Shown: positions 23,218 to 32,947, counted from the first letter of the stretch. The stretch is DNA of 52,566 nucleotides from an uncultured Lachnospiraceae bacterium (GCA_910578885.1 CAJTSH010000024.1:1-52566); one strand, 5' to 3'. Numbers and translations: made by a program. Notes: generated from the letters alone by a model not told the origin.

Positions 23218-25854
23218 GTGGCAGAATTTACACCGATGATGCAGCATTATTTAAAGACAAAGGAGGAAAATAAAGACTGTATTTTATTCTATCGTCTGGG
23301 AGACTTCTATGAAATGTTTTTCGATGATGCGGTTACGGTATCAAGAGAACTGGAATTAACACTGACAGGCAAAAGCTGCGGAATGGAAGAACGGGCGCCA
23401 ATGTGCGGAATACCCTATCATGCCGCAGACACTTATCTGAATAAACTGGTAGACCGGGGCTATAAAGTTGCCATCTGCGAACAGGTCGAGGATCCGAAGC
23501 TGGCAAAAGGAATGGTGAAGCGTGAAGTGACCAGAATCGTCACGCCGGGCACCAATATCAATATGCAGGCTTTGGATGAAACAAGGAATAACTATATCAT
23601 GAGCATTGCCTATTTAGGAGACTACTACGGCATTTCTGCGGCGGACATTTCTACCGGGGATTACTATGTGACGGAAGTGGAATCTGAGCGGAAACTGCTG
23701 GACGAGATAAATAAATATTCCCCTTCCGAAATTATCTGTAATGAGGCATTTTATATCAGCGGAATTGATCTGACAGATATGAAACACCGGCTGGGCATCG
23801 CAGTGTATTCTCTGGAAGCTTGGTATTTTTCGGATGAGACGGCGGAAAATACATTAAAAGAGCATTTCAAGGTTCGGGATTTAAGCGGTCTTGGTCTGCT
23901 TGATTATGCCGGCGGAATCATTGCGGCGGGGGCGCTTCTTCGCTATCTCTATGAGACACAGAAGAACAGCCTGAGCCAGATGACCTCTATCCACCCTTAC
24001 CGGACGGGAAAATTCATGATTATCGACAGCTCTACCAGAAGAAATTTAGAGCTGGTTGAAACCTTGCGGGAAAAGCAAAAACGCGGCTCCCTGCTCTGGG
24101 TGCTGGATAAGACGAAGACGGCTATGGGCGCCAGAATGCTTCGTTCCTATGTCGAGCAGCCCTTGATTGAAAAGGCGGATATCGAAAAACGCTATGATGC
24201 GATTGCGGAACTGAACTCTAATGCGATTATCAGAGAAGAAATCCGGGAATATTTAAATCCCGTTTACGATTTGGAGCGTCTGATTTCCAGAGTGACCTAC
24301 CAGTCGGCGAATCCGAGAGATTTGATTGCTTTCCGAAATTCCATACATATGCTGCCTCCTGTGAAAATGCTGCTGAGCGATTTTCATTGTGAGCTATTGA
24401 CTGATATCTACAGCCGGCTGGACACGTTAGACGAGCTGTATGAATTGATTGCAAAATCTATTGATGAAGAGCCGCCGATTACGGTTCATGACGGCGGAAT
24501 CATAAAGGAAGGTTATCATGAAGAGGTTGACCGCCTGCGGAAAGCGAAGACCGAAGGAAAGAGCTGGCTGGCGGAACTGGAAGCCAAGGAACGGGATAAG
24601 ACAGGAATTAAGAATTTGAAAATTAAATTCAACAAAGTATTCGGCTATTATCTGGAGGTGACAAATTCCTACAAGAATCTCGTGCCGGATTACTTTACGA
24701 GAAAACAGACGCTAGCCAATGCCGAACGGTATATCACACCGGAATTAAAGGAATTGGAAGATATTATTCTTGGTGCGGAAGACAAGCTGATTTCTTTAGA
24801 ATATGAATTGTTCCGCGAAGTGCGGGAGAAAATTGCAGAAGAAGTGGTGCGGATACAGACTACGGCAAAAGCCGTTGCCCAGTTGGATGTATTTGCTTCC
24901 CTTGCAGTAGTAGCAGAACAGAATAATTACTGCCGTCCGAAGCTGAATGAAAAGGGAATCATTGACGTCAAAGAGGGAAGGCATCCGGTGGTGGAAAAGA
25001 TGACCGCAAACGAGATGTTTGTCGCAAATGACACTTATCTGGATAATGGGAGCAACCGCATTTCCATTATAACCGGACCGAATATGGCTGGAAAATCCAC
25101 TTATATGCGTCAAAGCGCACTGATTGTCCTGATGGCGCAGATTGGCAGCTTTGTCCCTGCCAAATCCGCTAAAATCGGATTGGTAGACCGGATTTTTACA
25201 AGGGTCGGCGCATCTGACGACCTTGCAAGCGGGCAGAGTACATTTATGGTAGAAATGTCGGAGGTTGCCAATATCCTGCGGAATGCAACTGCGAACAGCC
25301 TGTTGATATTGGATGAAATCGGAAGGGGAACCAGCACCTTTGACGGGCTCAGTATCGCATGGGCAGTGGTAGAGCACATCAGCAATCCCAGACTTCTGGG
25401 CGCAAAGACACTGTTTGCGACTCATTACCATGAGCTGACAGAACTGGAAGGAAAGATAAGCAGTGTCAATAATTACTGTATCGCTGTAAAAGAAAAGGGA
25501 GACGATATCGTATTCCTCCGAAAAATCGTACCGGGCGGAGCAGATAAGAGCTACGGTATCCAAGTGGCAAAGCTCGCCGGCGTGCCGGACAATGTCATTG
25601 AGCGCGCGAAAGAAATCGTGCAGGAATTGAGTGAAAACGATATCACGATAACGACAAAAAGCCTTTCCAATGATGCGGGAAAGAAAAAGCCGAAATTGGA
25701 CGAGGTGGATTTGGAACAGATGTCTTTGATGGATACCCTTGGGGATGATACGATTATCAAGGAATTGCGGGAACTGGATCTGGGGAATCTGACGCCGATT
25801 GAGGCGATGAATAAATTATATGAATTGCAGAATAAGGTGAAAAACCGTTGGTAA
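23218..25854 (+). CDS. mutS: DNA mismatch repair ATPase MutS
   Basis: 878 residues, full length. The mismatch-recognition domain has the Phe-x-Glu wedge in FYRLGDFYEMFFDDA near the N-terminus. The ATPase has Walker A GPNMAGKST (from residue 620), the signature SGQSTFMVEM, Walker B LLILDEIGRGTSTFDG and the FATHYHEL block. The C-terminus ends in the dimerisation helix-turn-helix (LTPIEAMNKLYELQNKVKN). GTG 23218 is chosen as start: AAGGAG at 23205-23210 is seven bases away, whereas the ATG at 23212 is only one base from it; family members begin with AELTPMMQ-like sequence. mutL follows 61 bases later with its own AGGAGG. It recognises mispairs and recruits MutL. Confidence 0.97.
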   Translation: MAEFTPMMQHYLKTKEENKDCILFYRLGDFYEMFFDDAVTVSRELELTLTGKSCGMEERAPMCGIPYHAADTYLNKLVDRGYKVAICEQVEDPKLAKGMVKREVTRIVTPGTNINMQALDETRNNYIMSIAYLGDYYGISAADISTGDYYVTEVESERKLLDEINKYSPSEIICNEAFYISGIDLTDMKHRLGIAVYSLEAWYFSDETAENTLKEHFKVRDLSGLGLLDYAGGIIAAGALLRYLYETQKNSLSQMTSIHPYRTGKFMIIDSSTRRNLELVETLREKQKRGSLLWVLDKTKTAMGARMLRSYVEQPLIEKADIEKRYDAIAELNSNAIIREEIREYLNPVYDLERLISRVTYQSANPRDLIAFRNSIHMLPPVKMLLSDFHCELLTDIYSRLDTLDELYELIAKSIDEEPPITVHDGGIIKEGYHEEVDRLRKAKTEGKSWLAELEAKERDKTGIKNLKIKFNKVFGYYLEVTNSYKNLVPDYFTRKQTLANAERYITPELKELEDIILGAEDKLISLEYELFREVREKIAEEVVRIQTTAKAVAQLDVFASLAVVAEQNNYCRPKLNEKGIIDVKEGRHPVVEKMTANEMFVANDTYLDNGSNRISIITGPNMAGKSTYMRQSALIVLMAQIGSFVPAKSAKIGLVDRIFTRVGASDDLASGQSTFMVEMSEVANILRNATANSLLILDEIGRGTSTFDGLSIAWAVVEHISNPRLLGAKTLFATHYHELTELEGKISSVNNYCIAVKEKGDDIVFLRKIVPGGADKSYGIQVAKLAGVPDNVIERAKEIVQELSENDITITTKSLSNDAGKKKPKLDEVDLEQMSLMDTLGDDTIIKELRELDLGNLTPIEAMNKLYELQNKVKNRW

Positions 25855-25915
25855 ATATTTTATGAAGATTAATTAATCTCTCAATTACCTAATTTAGAGG
25901 AGGAAGGAGTGCGCT

Positions 25916-27784
25916 ATGCCGCAGATAGAATTATTAAGTCAGGAGACTATTGATAAGATAGCAGCAGGCGAAGTGATTGAGCGGCCCAGTTCGGTGGTCA
26001 AGGAGCTGGTAGAAAATGCAATGGATGCGGGAGCTAATGCGGTTACAGTGGAGATAAAGGAGGGGGGAATTTCCTTTATCCGTATTACCGATAATGGCTG
26101 CGGCATTGAGAAGGATCAGATTCCGCTTGCATTTCTGCGGCATTCCACGAGCAAAATCCACTCTGTGGAGGATTTGCTGACGGTAACTTCGCTGGGGTTC
26201 CGCGGCGAGGCTCTGTCGAGTATTGCAGCAGTTGCACAGATAGAGCTGATCACAAAAACGCCGGAGGAATTTACCGGAATACGTTATGTGATAGAGGGTT
26301 CAAAGGAAGTATCTATGGAGGAAATCGGGGCTCCAGAGGGGACGACCTTTCTGGTTCGCAACCTTTTTTACAATACTCCTGCAAGAAAAAAATTTTTAAA
26401 GTCCCCGCAGACAGAGGGCGGTTATATTCAGGATTTGATGCAGCGGATGATTTTGTCCCATCCGGATATCTCATTTAAATTTATTCTAAACGGACAGGTG
26501 AAGCTTCAATCTTCCGGAAATTCCAATGTCAAGGATATCATCTACCATATCTACGGCAGGGATATTACCGGGGCGCTGCTTGAGCTTGAGGAGGAAAACG
26601 AGCTGTTTTCAGTTAAGGGATATATCGGAAAACCGCAGATATCCCGCGGAAACCGAAATTTTGAGACATATTTCATTAACGGGCGATACATTAAGAGCAG
26701 TCTTTTGTCAAGGGCAATCGAAGAGGCATATAAGCCTTATCTGATGCAGCATCAGTACCCTTTCGTGGTACTCTATTTTACAATTGATTCGACATTACTG
26801 GACATCAATGTACATCCAACCAAGATGGAACTTCGTTTTTCCAACCAGCCTATGATTTTTGAAAAACTGGTGGAAAATTTGCGCAGTAAATTGAGCCATA
26901 GGGAATTGATTCCGCAGGTTCCTGTAGTCGAAGAAAAGAAAAAAACAGAGGCTAAGATTTTAAACCCGATTCCGGAACCCTTCGAGAAGAAGCGTTTGGA
27001 GGCTGTCCGCCAAGCTGTCCAAAAGGACAGTCCTTATGAGCCGAAATACGAAAAGACTTTGGAAAAAAGAGCGGCTGCATCCTACAAGACAGAGGAACAG
27101 ATTCCCGAAGCAAAGGAAATTCCAAGTAAGACGCAAGAAGATACTGTTTCACAGGTGCAGGAAACTATCACATATGAACAGGCGTCTTTTTTGGATGTGA
27201 AATCCGTAAAGCAGCATAGGATTATCGGTCAGGTTTTCGACACTTACTGGCTTGTGGAGTTCGATGAGAAGCTTTATATTATCGACCAGCACGCTGCGCA
27301 TGAGAAGGTTCTCTATGAGCGGACAATGAAACAGCTTGCCAGAAAAGAACATACCTCCCAGCGCATCAGCCCGCCGGTCATTTTAACGCTTTCTCTGCTG
27401 GAAGAGGAAACCTTACAGAAATTTCGTGCACAGTTTGAAAAAATCGGCTATGAAATCGAGCATTTCGGGGGAAATGAATATGCGGTAAGCGCAGTTCCGG
27501 GAAATATGTTCCGGCTGGATACAAGAGAATTGATGATACAGATGTTAGATGAACTGGAGCATATACCGGAAAACGGAGCGCCGGATATGATTTTAGAGCG
27601 GGTAGCGTCCATGTCCTGTAAGGCGGCAGTCAAGGGAAATCACCATTTGTCCTATCAGGAAGCAGAGCATTTGATCGGAGAACTTTTGACCTTAGAAAAT
27701 CCTTATCACTGTCCGCACGGAAGACCGACCATTATTGCCATGACAAAATATGAGCTGGAAAAGAAATTTAAGAGGATTGTATGA
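25916..27784 (+). CDS. mutL: DNA mismatch repair endonuclease MutL
   Basis: 622 residues. N-terminal GHKL ATPase: ELVENAMDAGA, RITDNGCGI, STSKI and GFRGEALSSIAAVA. The transducer domain has VHPTKMELRFSNQ. After a low-complexity charged linker (about 340-430) the C-terminal domain carries the endonuclease motif DQHAAHEKVLYE (Asp 457) and the CPHGRPT block, so this is the nicking type of MutL as in most bacteria without MutH. The start ATG 25916 follows GAGGAGGAAGGAG. Directly after the stop begins the GC-rich repeat-like element that separates it from miaA. Confidence 0.97.
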   Translation: MPQIELLSQETIDKIAAGEVIERPSSVVKELVENAMDAGANAVTVEIKEGGISFIRITDNGCGIEKDQIPLAFLRHSTSKIHSVEDLLTVTSLGFRGEALSSIAAVAQIELITKTPEEFTGIRYVIEGSKEVSMEEIGAPEGTTFLVRNLFYNTPARKKFLKSPQTEGGYIQDLMQRMILSHPDISFKFILNGQVKLQSSGNSNVKDIIYHIYGRDITGALLELEEENELFSVKGYIGKPQISRGNRNFETYFINGRYIKSSLLSRAIEEAYKPYLMQHQYPFVVLYFTIDSTLLDINVHPTKMELRFSNQPMIFEKLVENLRSKLSHRELIPQVPVVEEKKKTEAKILNPIPEPFEKKRLEAVRQAVQKDSPYEPKYEKTLEKRAAASYKTEEQIPEAKEIPSKTQEDTVSQVQETITYEQASFLDVKSVKQHRIIGQVFDTYWLVEFDEKLYIIDQHAAHEKVLYERTMKQLARKEHTSQRISPPVILTLSLLEEETLQKFRAQFEKIGYEIEHFGGNEYAVSAVPGNMFRLDTRELMIQMLDELEHIPENGAPDMILERVASMSCKAAVKGNHHLSYQEAEHLIGELLTLENPYHCPHGRPTIIAMTKYELEKKFKRIV

Positions 27785-27905
27785 TTCCCGCGAGCAACGA
27801 GCCAAGTGACTGCTTGCAGACATTTGGCGACTGCCGCGAGGGTCAAATCCCCCGCCCCTTGGGGCATTTCAATATTTATGCCCCGCTGCTTGCGGCGGGG
27901 TCTTT
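27785..27905. repeat. GC-rich intergenic element with palindromic segments, repeat-like
   Basis: About 120 bases between mutL and miaA are markedly richer in G+C than both neighbours. They contain GAGCCAAGTGACTGCTTGCA, two CCGCGAG/CGCGAGGG type words, GGGGCAT (27858-27864)/ATGCCCC (27879-27885) able to pair, and alternatively CCCCGC (27881-27886) with GCGGGG (27895-27900). The 3' hairpin is followed by TCTTTGA. The layout is that of an interspersed palindromic repeat seen in Lachnospiraceae genomes; with one copy in the window this cannot be shown here. It may also act as a terminator or mRNA stabiliser between the genes. Confidence 0.5.
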
Positions 27906-27919
27906 GACTGGAGGATACC

Positions 27920-28897
27920 ATGAAAAAGCCGATTATAATACTGACCGGACCAACGGCAGTCGGAAAGACAGCCCTGTCCATCGAGCTGGCAAAACGGATA
28001 GACGGAGCTATCATTTCAGCCGATTCCATGCAGGTATACCGATATATGGATATCGGTTCCGCTAAGGTGACTAGAGAAGAAATGCAGGGAATACCCCATT
28101 ATCTTATTGATGAATTTTTACCGGAGGAAGAATTCCATGTGGTAAAGTTTCAGGAATATGCCAAGCGCTATCTTGAAAAAATCTATGCAGACGGACAGAT
28201 TCCCATCATTGCCGGCGGCACCGGATTCTATATACAGGCGCTTTTGTATGATATTGATTTTACTAAGCAGGAATGCGACAGCGCATATCGAAAGGCGTTG
28301 GAGAAGCTGGCAGCGGAAAAGGGCAGCGTATTTCTTCACGAAATGCTAAAGGAACGTGACGCAAAAGCGGCGGAGGCGATTCATCCCAATAATATCAAGC
28401 GTATCATCCGCGCATTAGAATTCTATGAAGAGTCCGGTGGAAAGCTGATTTCCGAGCACAATGAAAAAGAGCGCGCCAAAGAGTCACCTTATAATTTTGC
28501 CTATTTTGTTCTGAATGATAAACGTGAAAAATTGTATGAAAGAATTAATTTTCGGGTAGATTTGATGTTAGAGCAAGGGCTTGTGGAAGAGGTGCGGCGG
28601 CTTTCTGAAATGGGATATACAAAGGATATGGTATCCATGCAGGGCTTGGGCTATAAAGAAATTCTGCGCTATCTGGAAGGAGAGCTCACCTTAGAAGAAG
28701 CGGTCTACATTTTAAAACGAGACACCAGACATTTTGCAAAGCGCCAGCTTACATGGTTCAAACGGGAACGGGATGTAATCTGGTTAGAGAAAGATAAATT
28801 TTCTTACCAAGAAAATGCAATACTTTCTTCTATCTTGGAAACACTGAAAGAGAGACATATCATTTCTTCAGAAAGATTTAAAAAAGAATGTCTGTAA
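27920..28897 (+). CDS. miaA: tRNA dimethylallyltransferase
   Basis: 325 residues. Walker A GPTAVGKTALSIELA at the N-terminus, ISADSMQVYRYMDIG with the catalytic/substrate-contacting Asp and the GSAKVT block, IIAGGTGFYIQALLY, and the late QGLGYKEI and RDTRHFAKRQLTWFKRE, which contacts the anticodon loop. The enzyme adds a dimethylallyl group to N6 of A37 in tRNAs reading codons that start with U. ATG 27920 with TGGAGG upstream. It is in the widespread mutS-mutL-miaA order. Full length; nothing missing. Confidence 0.97.
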   Translation: MKKPIIILTGPTAVGKTALSIELAKRIDGAIISADSMQVYRYMDIGSAKVTREEMQGIPHYLIDEFLPEEEFHVVKFQEYAKRYLEKIYADGQIPIIAGGTGFYIQALLYDIDFTKQECDSAYRKALEKLAAEKGSVFLHEMLKERDAKAAEAIHPNNIKRIIRALEFYEESGGKLISEHNEKERAKESPYNFAYFVLNDKREKLYERINFRVDLMLEQGLVEEVRRLSEMGYTKDMVSMQGLGYKEILRYLEGELTLEEAVYILKRDTRHFAKRQLTWFKRERDVIWLEKDKFSYQENAILSSILETLKERHIISSERFKKECL

Positions 28898-28946
28898 TAT
28901 ACTAAAAATCAAATATTATGTGCAGTAAAATGTAATGGAGGAAATC

Positions 28947-30248
28947 ATGGATTCACAGAAGATTGAAAAGGAATATGAAAGGCTTGGAATCTGTAAAGAG
29001 GTATACCGGTTTGGCTCAAAAATAGAAGAAGAACTAAAAGGACGTTTTGCAAAGATTGATGAAACGGCGGAATACAATCAGATGAAGGTTATCCTGGCAA
29101 TGCAGAAAAATAAGGTATGCGCCGAATGCTTCTCCATGTCGAACGGCTACGGCTACAACGATCTTGGGCGGGATACCTTGGAAAAGGTCTATGCAGACTG
29201 TTTTCACGGAGAAGACGCATTGGTGCGGCCGCAGATTACCTGTGGAACACATGCGCTTGCATTGGCATTGATGTCTAATCTCAGACCGGGAGACGAACTG
29301 CTTTCCCCTGTAGGAAAACCCTATGATACCTTAGAAGAAGTCATCGGCATCCGTCCGTCTAAGGGGTCTCTTGCAGAGTATGGGATTACATACCGTCAGG
29401 TGGATTTGCTTGCCGACGGCAGTTTTGACTATGAAAATATCAAAAAGGCGCTAAATGATAAAACAAGGCTTGTCACGATACAGCGTTCCAAAGGATATCA
29501 GACAAGACCGACCCTTTCTGTCGAGCGTATCGGCGAGCTGATTTCCTTTATCAAATCAATCAAGCCTGATACATTGTGCATGGTAGATAACTGCTATGGC
29601 GAATTTGTCGAAGAGCGGGAACCTTTGGATGTGGGAGCGGATATGATCGTAGGTTCACTGATAAAAAATGCGGGAGGCGGGCTGGCGCCCATCGGGGGAT
29701 ATATTGTCGGAAAGAAAGAATGCGTGGAAAACGCCGCATACCGTCTGACCTCTCCGGGACTTGGAAAAGAAGTCGGGGCGTCCTTAAATGTCGTCCAGTC
29801 CTTCTATCAGGGATTGTTTCAAGCGCCAGTCGTAGTGAGCGGAGCGTTAAAAGGAGCTATATTTGCGGCAAATATCTATGAGCGTTTGGGATTTCCTGTC
29901 ATACCGAACGGTACGGAGAGCCGGCATGACATTATTCAGGCCGTAACGCTGAATTCTCCGGAAGGTCTGATTGCATTCTGCAAAGGAATTCAGGCGGCTG
30001 CACCGGTAGACAGCTATGTAACGCCGGAGCCTTGGGCTATGCCGGGGTATGACAGCGACGTCATCATGGCAGCCGGGGCTTTTGTACAGGGCTCATCTAT
30101 TGAACTGTCCGCAGACGGTCCGCTGAAGCCTCCCTATGCCGTATATTTTCAAGGCGGGCTGACATGGTATCATGCAAAATTAGGAATCCTGATGTCTCTT
30201 CAAAAACTTTATGAACAGAAACTTGTTAATATAGATATGATGTGTTAA
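28947..30248 (+). CDS. Methionine gamma-lyase family PLP protein (YnbB-like)
   Basis: 433 residues of the 'aluminum resistance/methionine gamma-lyase family' (YnbB) type. PLP-fold features: ITCGTHALALALMSNLRPGDELL, the VTIQRSKGY block, MVDNCYGEFVE with the PLP-nitrogen Asp, and the Schiff-base lysine K240 in GSLIKNAGGG. The real reaction of this family is not well established. The gene next to miaA is the same neighbour that B. subtilis has (miaA-hfq-ynbB region), here without hfq. ATG 28947 has GGAGG at 28937-28941; ATG 28935 just upstream would be out of reach of that site. Cytosolic. Confidence 0.88.
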   Translation: MDSQKIEKEYERLGICKEVYRFGSKIEEELKGRFAKIDETAEYNQMKVILAMQKNKVCAECFSMSNGYGYNDLGRDTLEKVYADCFHGEDALVRPQITCGTHALALALMSNLRPGDELLSPVGKPYDTLEEVIGIRPSKGSLAEYGITYRQVDLLADGSFDYENIKKALNDKTRLVTIQRSKGYQTRPTLSVERIGELISFIKSIKPDTLCMVDNCYGEFVEEREPLDVGADMIVGSLIKNAGGGLAPIGGYIVGKKECVENAAYRLTSPGLGKEVGASLNVVQSFYQGLFQAPVVVSGALKGAIFAANIYERLGFPVIPNGTESRHDIIQAVTLNSPEGLIAFCKGIQAAAPVDSYVTPEPWAMPGYDSDVIMAAGAFVQGSSIELSADGPLKPPYAVYFQGGLTWYHAKLGILMSLQKLYEQKLVNIDMMC

Positions 30249-30319
30249 TATTATATATGCCTAAATTTGGCATTGGTTTACATAATTTCAACCACAGTGA
30301 GAGAGTGGAAAGGATAATT

Positions 30320-31033
30320 ATGTTAAAAAATAACAGACAGACAACTAACAGACAGACCATCAACAGACAAATACCGGATGGTGAGCTTCCATATGAGAAG
30401 TGCGAAAACCGAGGTGCAGCGAATCTCTCAGACGCAGAATTGCTTGCAGTCATTCTCCGAACAGGAACAAGCGGCAAGACTGCAGTAGAGCTGGCAAGGG
30501 ACATTCTTGCAAAAGAACCTGGCGGATTATTGAATCTGTACCGGATGAACAGAGAAGACTTGCAGCTGCTTCCGGGAATCGGAAGAGTGAAGGCAATTCA
30601 GTTAAAATGTATCGGTGAGATATCCAAACGTATCTCTATGGCAAGGCATTTTCAGGGAATTACCTTAAATGATGCAAAAGCGGTAGCGGATTATTATATG
30701 GAGCAGCTTCGGTATGAGGAAAGAGAAGTCCTGCTGGTCAGTATGTATGATACGAAATGCAGGCTGATCGGGGACGAAATGATATCCGTTGGAACGGTAA
30801 ACGCATCCCTTGTTTCTCCAAGGGAAATATTTCTGCGGGCAGTGGACCGCCATGCAGTAACCATTATTTTGCTGCATAACCATCCAAGCGGAGAGCCGGA
30901 ACCAAGTCCGGCAGACAAAAGAGTGACAGAACAGGTAAAGCTATGCGGGGAACTGCTGGGAATCCGTCTGTCCGACCATATTATCATTGGCGACAATCGA
31001 TATTACAGCTTTAAGGAACAAGGGTTAGTTTGA
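30320..31033 (+). CDS. radC: RadC/JAB-domain protein
   Basis: 237 residues. After an N-terminal tail with repeated Asn-Arg-Gln comes the UPF0758 region ENRGAANLSDAELLAVILRTG, a helix-hairpin-helix LLPGIGRVKAIQLKC and the MPN+/JAB metal site: the H-x-H in LLHNHPSGEPEPSPADKRVTEQ, with the upstream Glu in the strand region. Originally named as a repair gene, its true role is unknown; the JAB fold suggests a metallopeptidase or nuclease. ATG 30320 is chosen because GGAAAGG stands at about 30307-30313 and the longer frame begins inside the previous gene. It opens the mreB operon, a common clostridial order. Confidence 0.93.
   Translation: MLKNNRQTTNRQTINRQIPDGELPYEKCENRGAANLSDAELLAVILRTGTSGKTAVELARDILAKEPGGLLNLYRMNREDLQLLPGIGRVKAIQLKCIGEISKRISMARHFQGITLNDAKAVADYYMEQLRYEEREVLLVSMYDTKCRLIGDEMISVGTVNASLVSPREIFLRAVDRHAVTIILLHNHPSGEPEPSPADKRVTEQVKLCGELLGIRLSDHIIIGDNRYYSFKEQGLV
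30332..30370 (+). repeat. 15-bp in-frame tandem repeat in the radC N-terminus
   Basis: AACAGACAGACAACT (30332-30346), AACAGACAGACCATC (30347-30361) and a partial AACAGACAA (30362-30370) give the peptide NRQTT-NRQTI-NRQ. Two and a half copies, in frame, in the flexible N-terminal tail. Confidence 0.8.
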
Positions 31034-31050
31034 CCCGAAGGGAGATAAAA

Positions 31051-32070
31051 ATGTCAAACAATATTTATGGAATTGATTTAGGAACCTCGAATTTAAAAGT
31101 ATATTGCAAGGCATCCGGGAAAATACTCAATGAAAAGAATACCATTGCAATCGTGAATAAAAACCAGATGTATGCATACGGAGACACTGCATATGCCATG
31201 TATGAAAAAGCGCCGGAGAGTATTCAGGTGACATTCCCGATTGTCAATGGAGTCATTGCGGATTTTGCCAATATGCAGACCATGATCAGTGAGTTCATCG
31301 AGAAACATGCAAAAGGAAAGGTTCGGGGCGCCGATTTTATTGTTGCAGTACCTACCGATATAACAGAGGTAGAAAAAAAGGCGTTCTTTGACATCTTTGC
31401 CCAGAGCAGGATGAAGCCGCGTTCCGTCCTGCTCTGCGAGAAGTCCATTGCAGACGCGGTCGGGCTGGGACTGGATGTAAACGAGCCGACCGGTACGATG
31501 ATTGTAGATATTGGCGCTGACACGACTGAAATATCCGTTATTTCACTGGGCGGACTTGTGTTAAGCGATCTTCTTCATTTCGGCGGCAACCGGATTGACG
31601 AATCTATCATCAGTTATATCAAACGGAATTTTAATCTGGTCATCGGACAGAAAACAGCGAAATCCTTAAAGGAGCAATTAGGCTCCGGCATCGAGGAAAA
31701 TCTGGATAAAAGCATGGTAATCGTAGGCCGCGATGTGGTAAGCGGTCTGCCGATCGAGATGGAAATTACGGCAAAGGTCATCTACGACGCCATTAAGGAC
31801 AACCTGAATTCCATTTGCAATTCTATCAAGATGATACTGGAGAAGACCCCGCCAGAGCTTGCCAAGGATATTATTCATTCGGGAATTTATATTACGGGAG
31901 GAGCCTCCATGATTTCCAATCTGGATACTTTGTTCACGCAGATTACAAATATCCGGGTAAACCGGTGTGAAAACCCGGAAGAAAGTGCCGTAAGAGGATT
32001 GCTAAAGATTGTATCAGATGAGAAATTCAAGCATCTGAGCTATAGCCTGAGAGCGAAAATGTATAGATAA
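31051..32070 (+). CDS. mreB: Rod-shape actin homolog MreB
   Basis: 339 residues. Actin-fold ATP-binding motifs: phosphate-1 GIDLGTSNLKVYC, phosphate-2 TMIVDIGADTTEISVISLGG and the adenosine loop IYITGGASMISNL. It forms membrane-bound filaments that steer the elongasome. It lacks the N-terminal amphipathic helix that some Gram-negative MreBs have, as is usual for Firmicutes. ATG 31051 follows GAAGGGAG at 31038-31045; the upstream frame overlaps radC. The DNA order mreB-mreC-mreD-PBP2 is the classic elongation operon. Divergence from typical MreB is modest, e.g. the VPTDITEVEKKAF segment. Confidence 0.95.
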   Translation: MSNNIYGIDLGTSNLKVYCKASGKILNEKNTIAIVNKNQMYAYGDTAYAMYEKAPESIQVTFPIVNGVIADFANMQTMISEFIEKHAKGKVRGADFIVAVPTDITEVEKKAFFDIFAQSRMKPRSVLLCEKSIADAVGLGLDVNEPTGTMIVDIGADTTEISVISLGGLVLSDLLHFGGNRIDESIISYIKRNFNLVIGQKTAKSLKEQLGSGIEENLDKSMVIVGRDVVSGLPIEMEITAKVIYDAIKDNLNSICNSIKMILEKTPPELAKDIIHSGIYITGGASMISNLDTLFTQITNIRVNRCENPEESAVRGLLKIVSDEKFKHLSYSLRAKMYR

Positions 32071-32086
32071 CAGATAGAGGCAGAAT

Positions 32087-32947
32087 ATGAGACGTAAATC
32101 CAAATTTACTATTCCTACCCGATATATACTGATGGTCTTGACAATCTTATGTATCGGAACGATGTATGTGAGTTTTACCATGAATCTTGGCGGCGGTCCG
32201 TTAAATACCATTGCCGGAACGGTGTTCGGTCCAATGCAGCGCGGGCTTAACAGTGTCGGAACCTGGATTATGGATAAAGCAGATAATTTGAAGAACTTAA
32301 AAGATGTCATGGCGGAGAACGAACAGTTAAAGCAGCAGGTGGACGAGCTTACCTTAGAATTGAATACGGTAAAGCTGAACCAGTATGAGCTTGAGAATCT
32401 GCGGGAGCTTTTGGAACTGGATAAAAGATATCCCGAATATGAAAAAGCGGCAGCCCATGTCATCGGAAAAGATACCGGAAACTGGTTTTCCATCTTTATT
32501 ATTGATAAGGGCTCCCAAGACGGCATCGAGAAGGATATGAACGTCATTGCAGGAAGCGGATTAGTCGGAATCGTAATTGACGTGGGACCGCATTATGCCA
32601 AGGTTCGGTCGATTATCGACGACATCAGCAGTGTCAGCAGTATGGTAACTTCCACATCGGACAATTGTGTAGTAAACGGCGATTTACAGATGATGACGGA
32701 GAATCAGACCATTGAGCTGAAATCCTTAAATGACAGTGACGACAAAGTACAGCCGGGCGATCAGCTCGTAACCTCCTCGGTCAGCAGTAAATTTTTGCCG
32801 GGAATCCTGATCGGCTACATCAGCGAACTTACGATAGATTCCAATAACCTGACCAAATCCGGTCGCGTAACGCCGGCAGTAGATTTTGAACATATTCAGG
32901 AAGTATTGGTTATTTTAGAAAAAAAAGAGAACGGAGTGACGGAATGA
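32087..32947 (+). CDS. mreC: Rod-shape protein MreC
   Basis: 286 residues. A short basic cytoplasmic start (RRKSKFTIPTRY), one membrane helix (YILMVLTILCIGTMYVSF, about 12-30), an extracytoplasmic coiled coil (about 65-110: ENEQLKQQVDELTLEL), then two beta domains with GKDTGNWFSIFIIDKGSQDGI and GLVGIVIDVGPHYAKVRSI. MreC bridges MreB/MreD to PBP2. ATG 32087 with GAGG nearby at 32077-32080. It overlaps mreD by ATGA. The Gly-rich ending patch and lengths are those of the family. Confidence 0.96.
   Translation: MRRKSKFTIPTRYILMVLTILCIGTMYVSFTMNLGGGPLNTIAGTVFGPMQRGLNSVGTWIMDKADNLKNLKDVMAENEQLKQQVDELTLELNTVKLNQYELENLRELLELDKRYPEYEKAAAHVIGKDTGNWFSIFIIDKGSQDGIEKDMNVIAGSGLVGIVIDVGPHYAKVRSIIDDISSVSSMVTSTSDNCVVNGDLQMMTENQTIELKSLNDSDDKVQPGDQLVTSSVSSKFLPGILIGYISELTIDSNNLTKSGRVTPAVDFEHIQEVLVILEKKENGVTE

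Noticed and set aside
24796..25563. Leftward open frame of 255 codons opposite mutS
   Set aside because: It mirrors a strongly conserved part of mutS, has no ribosome site and no recognisable motif, so it is a shadow of the MutS reading frame.
27781..28065. Rightward frame covering the repeat-like element and the beginning of miaA
   Set aside because: It overlaps miaA out of frame and only the first half lies in the repeat; no coding signal apart from being open.
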